NCBI RefSeq assembly: GCF_900110245.1
Contig: NZ_FOCZ01000007.1
Coordinates: forward strand, 62,001-126,000
Length of the DNA stretch: 64,000 bases
DNA from: Niastella yeongjuensis
GTDB taxonomy: Bacteria > Bacteroidota > Bacteroidia > Chitinophagales > Chitinophagaceae
Direction: 5' to 3'
Part shown: one piece after another, positions 25,142 to 35,448 of the stretch
Layout: each line of letters starts with the position of its first letter
Position numbering within the stretch: position 1 is the stretch's first letter
The notes under the pieces: generated by a model
Database searches by the model: none
What the model saw: the letters and a program-made list of their open reading frames with translations, nothing else
Told to the model about the DNA's origin: nothing
Translations under genes and position numbers: made by a program

Positions 25142-27493
25142 ATGACCAGACTGGTTGCTATAGTATTTGGCGTATGTAGTGTACTGTTGGCTACTGCACA
25201 GGAACGATTTACACTGAGCGGATATGTGCGCGACTCTTTATCGGGCGAAACACTTATTGGCGCTACGGTTGCAGTAAACGGTCATGGCAAAAGCATTGTA
25301 AGCAATCAGTTTGGGTTCTACTCTATCACCTTACCGCGGGGTACCTATCCCGTGTTTGTTAGTTTTGCCGGCTACCAGCCGGTTCAACGGGAACTCACTC
25401 TCGATAAAAACATTGAGCAAAGTTTTTACCTTACTACAAAACCCGTTTTACAGGAGGTGATCGTGTCGGCCAGGCGGCGCGATGGCAATGTGACCAATGC
25501 GCAAATGGGCAAAATAGACCTGTCGATAAACCAGGTAAAATCGCTGCCGGTAGTGCTGGGCGAAACCGATCTGTTAAAAACGCTGCAATTGCTGCCCGGG
25601 GTGCGCAACGCCGGTGAGGGTAATACCGGGTTGTATGTGCGGGGCGGCGGTCCCGATCAAAACCTGATCCTGCTCGATGATGCCATTGTATACAACTCGG
25701 GCCACCTGTTTGGTTTTTTCTCCATCTTTAATTCAGATGCTATCAAAAACATCTCCCTTGTAAAAGGGGGAATGGCGGCGCAATATGGCGGACGTCTTTC
25801 TTCTGTGCTCGATGTGGCCATGAAGGAAGGGAATTTGAATAAATTTGAAGTGGAAGGTGGGATAGGGGCCATCGCTTCGCGGCTTTCCATTCAGGGGCCC
25901 ATCAAAAAGAATAAATCTTCCTTTATCATTTCCGGCCGACGCACCTACATCGATCTGCTGGCAAAACCATTTATTAAACCCAATAGTGATTTTTATGGGT
26001 CTGGCTATTACTTCTATGATTTCAATGCCAAGGTGAATTATATTTTCTCGGAAAAAGACCGCTTGTACCTGAGCGGTTATGTAGGCCGGGATGTATTTAC
26101 CTATCGCAATGCGCGCCGCGTATTCAAAGCCGATATTCCCTGGGGAAACTCAACGGCCACGCTGCGGTGGAACCATGTGTTTAACCAGAAGCTGTTTGCC
26201 AATACCACCCTGGTGTATAATGATTATGCGTTCTCGTTCGGGGCTACCCAAAACGATTTCAACATAAAACTATCATCCGGCATTCACGACTGGAACGCAA
26301 AAACCGATTTTGATTTTTATCCCTCCACGCGGCATAAGGTCCGCTTTGGCGCTGCCTATACCTACCATACCTTCACCCCGAATGTATTGAGTGGCAACCA
26401 GGGCGATAACCAGTTTTCCCCCGACAACGCCATGAGAAAGTATGCCGGTGAAACTGGTATTTATGTGCAGGATGAATGGGACCTCAGCGAACGCATTAAA
26501 GTAAACGCGGGTTTGCGTTACAGCCGTTTTGTACAACTGGGCTCTTACAAAATATTTTCTACAGATATAAATGGCAACAAAACCGACAGCATTTCGTACG
26601 GTCGCAATAAACCGGTAAAAGCCTACGATGGGTTTGAACCACGGCTCACCCTGCGCTATGCCATCAATGATGAAACGTCTTTAAAAGCGGCCGTTACCCG
26701 CAATCTGCAATACATACACCTGGTGAGTAATGCCGGTTCAACCCTGCCAACCGATTTGTGGGTGCCCAGTACCTACCGGGTAAAACCACAGGAGAGCTGG
26801 CAATATGCGGCCGGTCTTTTCAAAAACTTCAACGATAACATGCTGGAAACATCGCTGGAAGTGTATTACAAGCGAATGAACAACCAGATAGAATACCGCG
26901 AAGGCTATACGCCCGCGTTGAAGGACCCGGAAAATGATTTTGTTTTTGGAAAAGGCTGGAGCTATGGAACGGAACTGTTTATTAATAAAACAAAGGGCAA
27001 ACTCACCGGCTGGATCGGTTACACCCTTTCCTGGACCTGGCGCCAGTTCGATACACTGAACGAAGGGAAGAAATATCCCTCCAAATACGATCGCCGCCAC
27101 GATTTGTCGGTAGTGGCCACTTACCAGTTAAATAAGAAATGGAAGCTTTCCGGTGTGTTTGTATATGGAAGTGGTAATGCCATCTCGTTACCGGAGCGTT
27201 TTTATGTGGTAGGCGGCATTCTTACCCAGGAGTACAGCAGGATCAATCAATACCGCCTGGCGCCTTACCACCGCATGGACCTTTCAGCTATTTATACACC
27301 CCGCACCCGGCCCAATCAAAAGTTTCAGACAAACTGGGTGTTCAGTCTATACAATGTATACAACCGGTTGAATCCATATTTTATTTATTTCAGTCAGGAG
27401 GGCAGTCCGTATGACGGCACCCTGAATATTAAAACCGACCAGGTATCGTTGTTCCCGATCATCCCTTCTGTTACCTGGAACTTCAGGTTCTGA
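25142..27493 (+). CDS. TonB-dependent outer-membrane receptor with carboxypeptidase-regulatory-like domain
   Basis: A 783-residue protein with signal peptide (MTRLVAIVFGVCSVLLATAQ). An N-terminal carboxypeptidase-D-regulatory-like beta sandwich covers about residues 22-105 (FTLSGYVRDSLSGETLIGATV). The plug domain contains LKTLQLLPGVRNAGEG and GLYVRGGGPDQNLILLDDA, and a 22-strand barrel runs to a C-terminal aromatic residue (VTWNFRF). Bacteroidota use such proteins for energised uptake of metals, cofactors or glycans. No SusD-type lipoprotein follows, which argues against a glycan-uptake Sus pair. Proximity to the DUF3347 protein suggests a metal or metal complex. The ATG at 25142 is preferred to the TTG three codons earlier. 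Confidence 0.9.
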   Translation: MTRLVAIVFGVCSVLLATAQERFTLSGYVRDSLSGETLIGATVAVNGHGKSIVSNQFGFYSITLPRGTYPVFVSFAGYQPVQRELTLDKNIEQSFYLTTKPVLQEVIVSARRRDGNVTNAQMGKIDLSINQVKSLPVVLGETDLLKTLQLLPGVRNAGEGNTGLYVRGGGPDQNLILLDDAIVYNSGHLFGFFSIFNSDAIKNISLVKGGMAAQYGGRLSSVLDVAMKEGNLNKFEVEGGIGAIASRLSIQGPIKKNKSSFIISGRRTYIDLLAKPFIKPNSDFYGSGYYFYDFNAKVNYIFSEKDRLYLSGYVGRDVFTYRNARRVFKADIPWGNSTATLRWNHVFNQKLFANTTLVYNDYAFSFGATQNDFNIKLSSGIHDWNAKTDFDFYPSTRHKVRFGAAYTYHTFTPNVLSGNQGDNQFSPDNAMRKYAGETGIYVQDEWDLSERIKVNAGLRYSRFVQLGSYKIFSTDINGNKTDSISYGRNKPVKAYDGFEPRLTLRYAINDETSLKAAVTRNLQYIHLVSNAGSTLPTDLWVPSTYRVKPQESWQYAAGLFKNFNDNMLETSLEVYYKRMNNQIEYREGYTPALKDPENDFVFGKGWSYGTELFINKTKGKLTGWIGYTLSWTWRQFDTLNEGKKYPSKYDRRHDLSVVATYQLNKKWKLSGVFVYGSGNAISLPERFYVVGGILTQEYSRINQYRLAPYHRMDLSAIYTPRTRPNQKFQTNWVFSLYNVYNRLNPYFIYFSQEGSPYDGTLNIKTDQVSLFPIIPSVTWNFRF

Positions 27494-27522
27494 GTAGAAG
27501 AGCTGTTTTTCTATTGCCTATT

Positions 27523-27557
27523 GCTTCGCCCGCCGTAGCTTTAGCGTAGGAGGGCCT
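27523..27557. repeat. Diverged reverse copy of the 38-base repeat, overlapping a gene end
   Basis: The reverse complement of 27523-27557 aligns to the repeat unit at 16095 with about five substitutions over 35 bases. It fills the gap between two convergent genes and supplies the last codons and the stop of the gene at 27541-28407. Confidence 0.85.
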
Positions 27558-28407
27558 TTTGAAGCGGCTCATATTTAAACCTGACAACAGCACTTTTTTC
27601 CTCGCTCGACGACAGGTGTAATTGGTAGCGTTTTTGTCCGGCTGTTATAACCATCAGGGCGGTATTGGGAGGAATGCGGCCCAGGTTTTCGGCATACATC
27701 ATCAACTCGTAAGGCGTATTGGGGAAGGCCGTTACATTCAATACAAGTGGTTTGCCGGTGAGCCGTTTTTTATATAATAACAACGTATTGTTCAGGAATA
27801 CCGATACGGTATCATCATCGATCTCGGCATTGTCGTACAATTCAATTTTTATAAGGGAGGTGTCGATGGCCAGGGTTTGAACCAGGTCTTTTTCCCGGCT
27901 TTTTAATTTCATGGTCTTTTGTAACCGGGCAAGGGTATCGTTCTGGTAAACATCGATGGGGAAGATTGATTTGGCCACTCTTGCAAGGGATATTTTTCCG
28001 GGCTGGCAATTGTTGTTATTGCCCATTTCATGGCCCCGCCATTCGCCCTGCAGCAATTCGCCGCCATTGCCATTGTTGGAAAGTGTCAGGTCGTATGTTT
28101 TTATACAGGGAATGCAGCTGTCGGGCACGTTGTATTGCAATACAGAGTTTTCAATGATCACCATGCGTTTGGTAAGCGGGTTGTACTTGCCGGTAAAGTT
28201 TATTTTAGTGTACCGGTCGTTGTCGTAGCTGTACACATTACCCATAAACGAATTGTTTTGCATATAAATGATATGCAGTTCGGTGGAGTATGCGGGAAAA
28301 CAACCGCCGGCATTCTGGGTCCTTATACCGCCCCATACTCCCGTTAACAATTGCGCCTGACCAACCCCGCTTAACCCAAGCAACAGGGGCAACAGCAAAA
28401 AACGCAT
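27541..28407 (-). CDS. Secreted protein of unknown function, paralogue of the next upstream gene
   Basis: A 288-residue protein with signal peptide (MRFLLLPLLLGLSGVGQAQ) followed by LLTGVWGG. Its two halves align to the N- and C-terminal parts of the neighbour at 28514-29650. The shared C-terminal domain has EIELYDNAEIDDDTVSVFLN, MYAENLGRIPPNTALMV and VRFKYEP. That domain is beta-rich and recurs in secreted Bacteroidota proteins; its function is unknown to me. Unlike the paralogue, which stops after FKYEP, this protein runs on for LQKALLR, with the last codons and stop provided by a repeat element. The two genes probably form an operon, with 106 bases between them. Confidence 0.75.
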   Translation of the reverse strand: MRFLLLPLLLGLSGVGQAQLLTGVWGGIRTQNAGGCFPAYSTELHIIYMQNNSFMGNVYSYDNDRYTKINFTGKYNPLTKRMVIIENSVLQYNVPDSCIPCIKTYDLTLSNNGNGGELLQGEWRGHEMGNNNNCQPGKISLARVAKSIFPIDVYQNDTLARLQKTMKLKSREKDLVQTLAIDTSLIKIELYDNAEIDDDTVSVFLNNTLLLYKKRLTGKPLVLNVTAFPNTPYELMMYAENLGRIPPNTALMVITAGQKRYQLHLSSSEEKSAVVRFKYEPLQKALLR

Positions 28408-28513
28408 GTTTTAATTTTATTGGAATTTACCAACTTAAAGTGCAACGGAATGTACCGCTTATAAAATCGGTTTAATAATCTGCTGATGTGATCTTGTAAC
28501 CTGAAACAACATG

Positions 28514-29650
28514 TTACGGCTCGTATTTAAACACTATTACCGCATTTTTCTGTTCGGTGGAAGTGATCCTTACTTCATACTGTTTGCTTCCCGCTTTTAC
28601 CACCATCAGGGAGGTGTTGGGTGGAATTTCGCCCAGGTTTTCTGCCACCATCACCAGTTCGTGATAGTTCACGGTTTCATCGAGGGAGATGGTGAGCGGA
28701 ATGGCTTTTTCGGTAAGCCGTTTATTTGAAAGCACCAGTTTTTTATCGACGTATACTGATATGGTGTCGTTGTCAACGGTACCATTGTCGTAAATATTTA
28801 TCTCAATCTCTTTGGCATCGGTGGTAATGGTTTTTACCAGTTCATTTTCGCGGTTAGCCAGTACTTTGGGTGTGGGAATACGTGCGAGTGGCGGCACCTT
28901 TACATCCACCTTCTTCACCGTATCCGTTTCAACGATCTTGACATTTGGTTTTGTTTCCGTTGGTGTTTTTACAACGGCTTTATTAGCTGGTTTGGTAACG
29001 GTAACCGGCTTTTTGACTGTTGTTTGCGGATTGGTGGTTTTGGGTGTTGTTTTTGCGATCGCTGGTTTGGGCTTGCCGGCAGTGGTATCGATCTTTTTAA
29101 CTACCGGCTTTTGTGCCGGCGGCGTTGACTCTACCGGTTTTTGCTTATCCTTATTGGCCAGGAAGGGTTCTTCATAAAAATCGGAGGTGGTTACCTTGCG
29201 CAGAAAAACGGTGCCCCGGCCACAATTGGTTGAATCGGAGGTATTATAGCTGATGTAATTCCCTTCCAGGAATTCTTCATCATTTTCCTTTGAATATTTC
29301 AGGAACAGGGTCATTATACAGGCATCGCTGCCGCCCGACATCCGCACTTCCACAATTTTCAGTTCTTCCAGCAACACCTGGTGGGTGGCAGGATTTACGG
29401 TTCCCTGGCAGGTAGCCTTGCCATAAAACACAGTGGTGAGGTAGGAATAGGTAACCCCCTTGAAATTTTTCTTATTCTGATCTATCTGTACTTCAAACTT
29501 ATAACGCTGATCAACACCCAATAAATCCAGCTGACGGCCCTGCGGGCCGGCTGGGGTGCTTTTGAAATTTCCCCGCCAGATGCCGGTTAGGTTCTGGGCC
29601 TGTCCACAAAAGCTGATGCCTAAAAACAAAAAAAGTAAAACTGATTTCAT
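28514..29650 (-). CDS. Secreted two-domain protein with Lys/Pro/Thr-rich linker
   Basis: A 378-residue protein with signal peptide (MKSVLLFLFLGISFCGQAQ). An N-terminal beta domain of about 150 residues is followed by a low-complexity linker (about residues 165-255) rich in Lys, Pro, Thr and Val, with repeated KPV and TKP words. The C-terminal domain (EINIYDNGTVDNDTISVYVD to FKYEP) is shared with the downstream paralogue. The linker looks like an extended spacer separating two folded modules in the periplasm or at the surface. No catalytic motif is recognised. It is the first gene of a probable two-gene operon of related proteins. Confidence 0.75.
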   Translation of the reverse strand: MKSVLLFLFLGISFCGQAQNLTGIWRGNFKSTPAGPQGRQLDLLGVDQRYKFEVQIDQNKKNFKGVTYSYLTTVFYGKATCQGTVNPATHQVLLEELKIVEVRMSGGSDACIMTLFLKYSKENDEEFLEGNYISYNTSDSTNCGRGTVFLRKVTTSDFYEEPFLANKDKQKPVESTPPAQKPVVKKIDTTAGKPKPAIAKTTPKTTNPQTTVKKPVTVTKPANKAVVKTPTETKPNVKIVETDTVKKVDVKVPPLARIPTPKVLANRENELVKTITTDAKEIEINIYDNGTVDNDTISVYVDKKLVLSNKRLTEKAIPLTISLDETVNYHELVMVAENLGEIPPNTSLMVVKAGSKQYEVRITSTEQKNAVIVFKYEP

Positions 29651-29824
29651 CTGAAATTGTTATTTTCTTTAGCCAGCTAAAACTTATGGTTTATTGGTAT
29701 AGACCTGATTTTCCCTGATTTTTCCGCAGTTTGCCACCGGCTGCCTTTTCTGTCACCCGGCAAATTACTTAATAATTAGTTTTTTACGACGCATATCGTA
29801 AATGGTGGTCTGCAAATTGTTCGT

Positions 29825-29832
29825 TAAATTTG
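29825..29832 (+). promoter_or_regulatory. Bacteroidota -7 element (TAAATTTG) upstream of thrS
   Basis: TAAATTTG is an exact TAnnTTTG match, giving a predicted leader of about 100 bases before the thrS ATG at 29940. No TTTG lies at -33, so this is a candidate only. Confidence 0.45.
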
Positions 29833-29939
29833 CCGTTCTTCCGGATTATACCGTAGGAGAGCCATACTTACCGTTGCCTCGGTTACAAAAGTGTGGCACA
29901 CCTATGGCTATAACCAGTCACAAAAAAGGAAGTGATAAA

Positions 29940-31880
<1,941 letters not shown>

Positions 31881-32034
31881 TATTGTGTTTGAAGATTCTA
31901 TGGAATTTTTATAACTTAGAAGCTAGAACATTTGGTCCGTAACAATCATTCGAAAACAAAATCACATTAAAAAACCGGTAACTCAGCAATAGCAATGGTT
32001 ACCAACTCAAAAATTGTTTAACTAAAAGATTTAA

Positions 32035-32622
32035 ATGGCATTTCCACCGCGACAACCGAGAGGTAATTTCAATCCCCGATTTAAGAAGGAACAACAACAG
32101 GAACATCGCACCAATAACATGATACGCGTACCACAGGTACGTTTGGTAGGCGATAATGTAGAAGTAGGCGTTTATTCTATCCAGGAGGCGCTTAAGATGG
32201 CCCAGGAGCAACAGCTTGACCTGGTTGAAATTTCACCACAGGCTGACCCGCCCGTTTGTAAAATCATTGATTATAATAAATTCCTGTACGAGAAGAAGAA
32301 GAAGGAAAAGGAGATGAAGGCTAAAAGTAAAACGGCCGAGGTTAAAGAGATCCGTTTTACACCTGGTACAGATGATCACGACTTTGACTTTAAAGCACGC
32401 CACGCTGAAAGCTTTTTAAAAGAAGGCAATAAGGTAAAGGCATATGTGCAGTTTAAAGGCCGTGCCATCATGTTCAAAGAACGGGGTGAGCTGGTATTGT
32501 TGAAATTTGCAGAACGCCTGGGTGAAGTAGGGCAGCCTGAGGGCTTACCCAAACTGGAAGGCAAACGTATGTTGATGATCATTTCGCCTAAGACCAGCAA
32601 AAAGAAGAAAGAAGGGTCTTAG
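32035..32622 (+). CDS. infC: Translation initiation factor IF-3
   Basis: A 195-residue initiation factor that keeps 30S subunits free and checks the start codon. It has a short basic N-terminal tail and the N-domain with IRVPQVRLVGDNVEVGVYSI and LVEISPQADPPVCKIIDY. A lysine-rich linker helix and the C-domain with EIRFTPGTDDHDFDFK and GKRMLMIISP follow. The ATG at 32035 fits the family, although some relatives start at a rare codon just before IRVPQ. A terminator at 32643-32678 separates it from rpmI, which has its own strong promoter. infC is therefore probably co-transcribed with thrS rather than with rpmI-rplT. Confidence 0.96.
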   Translation: MAFPPRQPRGNFNPRFKKEQQQEHRTNNMIRVPQVRLVGDNVEVGVYSIQEALKMAQEQQLDLVEISPQADPPVCKIIDYNKFLYEKKKKEKEMKAKSKTAEVKEIRFTPGTDDHDFDFKARHAESFLKEGNKVKAYVQFKGRAIMFKERGELVLLKFAERLGEVGQPEGLPKLEGKRMLMIISPKTSKKKKEGS

Positions 32623-32642
32623 ACTGATAATAAATCGAGCTT

Positions 32643-32680
32643 TAAAAGCATTCTTCCGCAAGGAGGGGTGCTTTTTTTAG
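32643..32680 (+). terminator. Rho-independent terminator after infC
   Basis: AAAGCA pairs with TGCTTT, extended inward by a wobble-containing stem around TTCC/GGA with a GCAA-type loop. A run of seven T follows. It separates infC from rpmI-rplT. Confidence 0.75.
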
Positions 32681-32867
32681 TTACCGGGTTTCAGGTTTCA
32701 GGGTTCCAAGTTTCAGGTTCAAGGTTTCAAGTTTCAGGTTTCAATTTCCGAATTCACGCTTCTGGGTTCTATCTTCAGTGTTCCCGAAACCTGTAACCTA
32801 CAACCTGTATCCTGCAACTCCCTAAAAATCAGGCAGTAATTGAAAAACAATGCCCATTGAATTTCAA

Positions 32868-32898
32868 TTTGCCCATATGTAGAAATTCCCTACCTTTG
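32868..32898 (+). promoter_or_regulatory. Bacteroidota promoter (TTTG-N19-TACCTTTG) for rpmI-rplT
   Basis: TTTG at 32868-32871 and TACCTTTG at 32891-32898 are spaced by 19 bases, the best match to the phylum consensus in the window. The predicted start is near 32905. Confidence 0.85.
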
Positions 32899-32904
32899 CG
32901 CTCC

Positions 32905-33018
32905 ATTTTACGTTTTACTGGTTATAAGCCGTAAAACAAACATTGCCCACATGGCCCAAAAAGTTTCCCGTCAGTTCGGGAACGCCAGCAGGGTATCACC
33001 GCAAAAGGTATTTAACTT
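32905..33018 (+). promoter_or_regulatory. Candidate ribosomal-protein leader (L35/L20 autoregulation)
   Basis: Hairpin 1 pairs GTTTTAC (32912-32918) with GTAAAAC (32931-32937), extended by GG/CC across a one-base bulge. Hairpin 2 pairs TTCCCG (32965-32970) with CGGGAA (32977-32982) around a six-base loop. L20 represses its own operon through leader RNA in Firmicutes and enterobacteria. A similar role here is inferred from position and structure only. Confidence 0.45.
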
Positions 33019-33216
33019 ATGCCAAAGGTTAAAACAAACTCCAGTGCCAAAAAAAGATTTAAAATAACAGGCACCGGCAAAATCACGCATCAGAAGTCCT
33101 TCAAACGTCACATCCTTACTAAAAAGTCTAAGCGCCGTAAACGCAACCTGAATAAAGACGGTGTTGTGCACAAGTCAAACGTAGACTTTGTAAAGCGCTT
33201 GCTGAGATTGAAGTAA
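33019..33216 (+). CDS. rpmI: 50S ribosomal protein L35
   Basis: A 65-residue basic ribosomal protein. The N-terminus [22 protein letters not shown] and the [16 protein letters not shown] segment are the family signature. It lies 45 bases upstream of rplT, in the conserved order. It is the first gene after the strong promoter at 32868-32898 and the structured leader, so it is the likely site where repression by L20 would act. Length is normal and all conserved basic residues are present. Confidence 0.97.
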   Translation: MPKVKTNSSAKKRFKITGTGKITHQKSFKRHILTKKSKRRKRNLNKDGVVHKSNVDFVKRLLRLK

Positions 33217-33261
33217 GCTGTTTCTGTTAACCAATTTTCGAATTTTCAAATTATTTAAGAT

Positions 33262-33606
33262 ATGCCTCGTTCAGTAAACGCTGTTGCATCCCGTGCACGC
33301 CGTAAAAGGATTCTGAAAGCTGCCAAGGGTTACTATGGCAAACGTAAAAACGTATATACCGTTGCGAAAAACGTAATGGAAAAAGGTCTGCAGTATAAAT
33401 ATGTAGGCCGTAAACTGAAGAAAAGAGAATACCGCGCACTGTGGATCGCCCGTATCAATGCGGCTGTTCGCGCTGAAGGCTTAACCTATTCTGAGTTCAT
33501 CCACAAGCTGAACGTGAAAGGTGTTGGTTTAGATCGTAAGATCCTGGCTGACCTGGCTATGAATGAGCCAGAAACCTTCAAAAACCTGGTAGCTTCTGTA
33601 AAATAA
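33262..33606 (+). CDS. rplT: 50S ribosomal protein L20
   Basis: A 114-residue ribosomal protein needed early in 50S assembly, binding 23S rRNA domain I. The N-terminal basic tail ([32 protein letters not shown]) and the [24 protein letters not shown] core are classical. It is the second gene of the rpmI-rplT operon and ends at a strong terminator at 33629-33658. In other bacteria L20 is the autoregulator of this operon. Confidence 0.97.
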   Translation: MPRSVNAVASRARRKRILKAAKGYYGKRKNVYTVAKNVMEKGLQYKYVGRKLKKREYRALWIARINAAVRAEGLTYSEFIHKLNVKGVGLDRKILADLAMNEPETFKNLVASVK

Positions 33607-33628
33607 GCTTACAAGCTTCAATATATTG

Positions 33629-33659
33629 AGCCCCGACGGTTACCGTTGGGGCTTTTTTA
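33629..33659 (+). terminator. Strong rho-independent terminator after rplT
   Basis: AGCCCC-G-ACGG (33629-33639) pairs with CCGT-T-GGGGCT (33643-33653), with one G-U pair, around a three-base loop. A run of T follows. Confidence 0.9.
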
Positions 33660-33687
33660 TTAAGGTAACAATTAGATAATGCAAAAT

Positions 33688-33746
<59 letters not shown>

Positions 33747-33876
33747 CGCGACGCGGCCCTCTGGTGGCGAAGCCGTATACCGCGAACTAAGCACTTAAAA
33801 CTTTCAACTTTAAACTTGTAACCTGTAACAGGTACCAGCACCGGTAATCGGCAGCCTGTAACAAAGAGCCCAGCAC

Positions 33877-33912
33877 AAAGAATTCAGACCAAAGAATTCA
33901 GACCAAAGAATT
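33877..33912. repeat. Tandem 14-base repeat AAAGAATTCAGACC, 2.6 copies
   Basis: Exact copies at 33877-33890 and 33891-33904, and a partial copy at 33905-33912. The array stops six bases before the -33 element of the next promoter and could include protein-binding sites or be a simple duplication. Confidence 0.8.
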
Positions 33913-33917
33913 TTTTA

Positions 33918-33947
33918 TTTGAAAAATTCATCAAACTATTACTTTTG
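33918..33947 (+). promoter_or_regulatory. Bacteroidota promoter (TTTG-N18-TACTTTTG) for arginine decarboxylase
   Basis: TTTG at 33918-33921 and TACTTTTG at 33940-33947 with an 18-base spacer. The leader would be about 72 bases. Confidence 0.75.
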
Positions 33948-34025
33948 TGCAATAATTTTTTTTTGTTTGGGTACACCTTTTTCTGACAATTAAAATTCAC
34001 TACCATCAGCAACCTGAACTCGTTC

Positions 34026-35420
34026 ATGAACAACTCGTACACCGACCTGGTGAACCAAACCTTTAATTTTCCCCAGGAAGGGTTCGATGTAAAAGACAAT
34101 TATCTGCAGTTTAACGGGCTCGACCTGAAAGCCCTCATCGACAAACATGGCACCCCCATGAAACTGACCTATCTTCCCAAGATCGGCATGCAGATAAAAA
34201 AGGCAAAAAAGATGTTCGCCAATGCCATCAAAAAGCATAGGTATGAGGGTGAATACAACTATTGCTATTGTACAAAGAGCTCCCACTTCTCTTTTATAGT
34301 GGAAGAAGCCCTGAAGCACGATATTCACCTGGAAACTTCCTACGCGTACGATATAGAGATCATCAAAAAACTGTACGACCGTAAAAAGATCACCAAGGAC
34401 ACCTTTATCATTTGTAACGGGTACAAGCAAAAGACCTATACCAGCCGTATAGCCAACCTGCTGAATACCGGTTTCAAAAACGTGATCCCCATCCTCGATA
34501 ACAAGGAAGAGTTACAGCATTATAAAAAAACAGTGAAAGGGCCGTTCAAACTCGGTATCAGGGTAGCAGCGGAAGAAGAACCAACCTTCCCGTTCTATAC
34601 TTCCCGACTGGGTTTCAGGGCCAGGGATGTGCTGGAATTCTATGTAGACAAAATAGAAGGCAACGAAGAGCGCTTTCAGTTAAAGATGCTCCACATCTTC
34701 CTGAACAAGGGTATCAAGGATGATATCTACTACTGGTCTGAGCTGAACAAGGTGATCAACCTGTATTGCCAGTTAAAGAAGATCTGCCCCGAGCTGGATT
34801 CTATCAACATCGGCGGCGGCTTCCCCATCAAGCACTCACTGGGTTTCGAGTACGACTACCAGTTTATGATCAATGAAATTGTAGGCAATATCAAAAAAGC
34901 CTGCAAAAAGAATAACGTGCCCATGCCGCACATCTTCACCGAATTCGGTAGCTATACCGTAGGGGAGAGCATGGCGCATATTTACAGCGTTATCGGTCAA
35001 AAAGTGCAGAACGACCGGGAGATCTGGTACATGATCGATTCTTCCTTCATCACTACCTTGCCCGACACCTGGGGGATTGGGGAGAAATTCCTGATGCTGC
35101 CGGTGAACAAGTGGGACCAGGAATACCAGCGTGTGGTGCTGGGCGGTATTACCTGCGACAGCCACGACTATTACGACTCGGAAGAACACATCAATGAGGT
35201 GTTCCTGCCCAAGATCGTTAATGGCGAACCGCTGTATGTAGGCTTTTTCCATACCGGTGCCTACCAGGACCAGATCAGTGGTTATGGCGGTATCAAACAC
35301 TGCCTGATCCCATCGCCCAAACACATTATTGTGGGCCACGATAAAAATGGTAAACTGGTTGACTGGGTATATGCCAAAGAGCAATCTGCCCAAAGTATGT
35401 TGAAGATATTAGGGTATTAG
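34026..35420 (+). CDS. speA: Arginine decarboxylase, fold-III PLP type
   Basis: A 464-residue PLP enzyme of the alanine-racemase/ornithine-decarboxylase fold. The cofactor lysine is probably in YCYCTKSSHF (near residue 84). The phosphate-binding glycine loop is SINIGGGFPIK (near residue 260), and the C-terminal half has ITCDSHDYYD in place of the usual CDSxD, with Cys-Asp-Ser intact. This short form is annotated as biosynthetic arginine decarboxylase in many Bacteroidota and would make agmatine for polyamine synthesis. It is much shorter than enterobacterial SpeA. It has its own promoter. The next gene, a small secreted protein, begins 28 bases downstream and may share the transcript. Substrate specificity rests on family resemblance. 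Confidence 0.82.
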   Translation: MNNSYTDLVNQTFNFPQEGFDVKDNYLQFNGLDLKALIDKHGTPMKLTYLPKIGMQIKKAKKMFANAIKKHRYEGEYNYCYCTKSSHFSFIVEEALKHDIHLETSYAYDIEIIKKLYDRKKITKDTFIICNGYKQKTYTSRIANLLNTGFKNVIPILDNKEELQHYKKTVKGPFKLGIRVAAEEEPTFPFYTSRLGFRARDVLEFYVDKIEGNEERFQLKMLHIFLNKGIKDDIYYWSELNKVINLYCQLKKICPELDSINIGGGFPIKHSLGFEYDYQFMINEIVGNIKKACKKNNVPMPHIFTEFGSYTVGESMAHIYSVIGQKVQNDREIWYMIDSSFITTLPDTWGIGEKFLMLPVNKWDQEYQRVVLGGITCDSHDYYDSEEHINEVFLPKIVNGEPLYVGFFHTGAYQDQISGYGGIKHCLIPSPKHIIVGHDKNGKLVDWVYAKEQSAQSMLKILGY

Positions 35421-35448
35421 AAAAGTAGTGATTCCGATAATTGAATAC

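Larger units (their letters stand above)
32681..33018 (+). other. Gap before rpmI: heptamer repeats, promoter and structured leader
   Basis: The left part (about 32689-32760) is a degenerate array of AGGTTTC/AAGTTTC heptamers followed by complementary GTAACCTGTAACC-like words to about 32820. The right part holds an excellent promoter (32868-32898) and a leader of about 114 bases with two hairpins. See separate entries. Confidence 0.8.

Noticed and set aside
32951..33058. A 35-codon upstream frame in the rpmI leader (ATG at 32951) overlapping the rpmI start out of frame.
   Set aside because: Translation of it would disrupt hairpin 2 and overlap rpmI. Its composition is not distinctive and no conservation can be checked, so the RNA-structure explanation is simpler.
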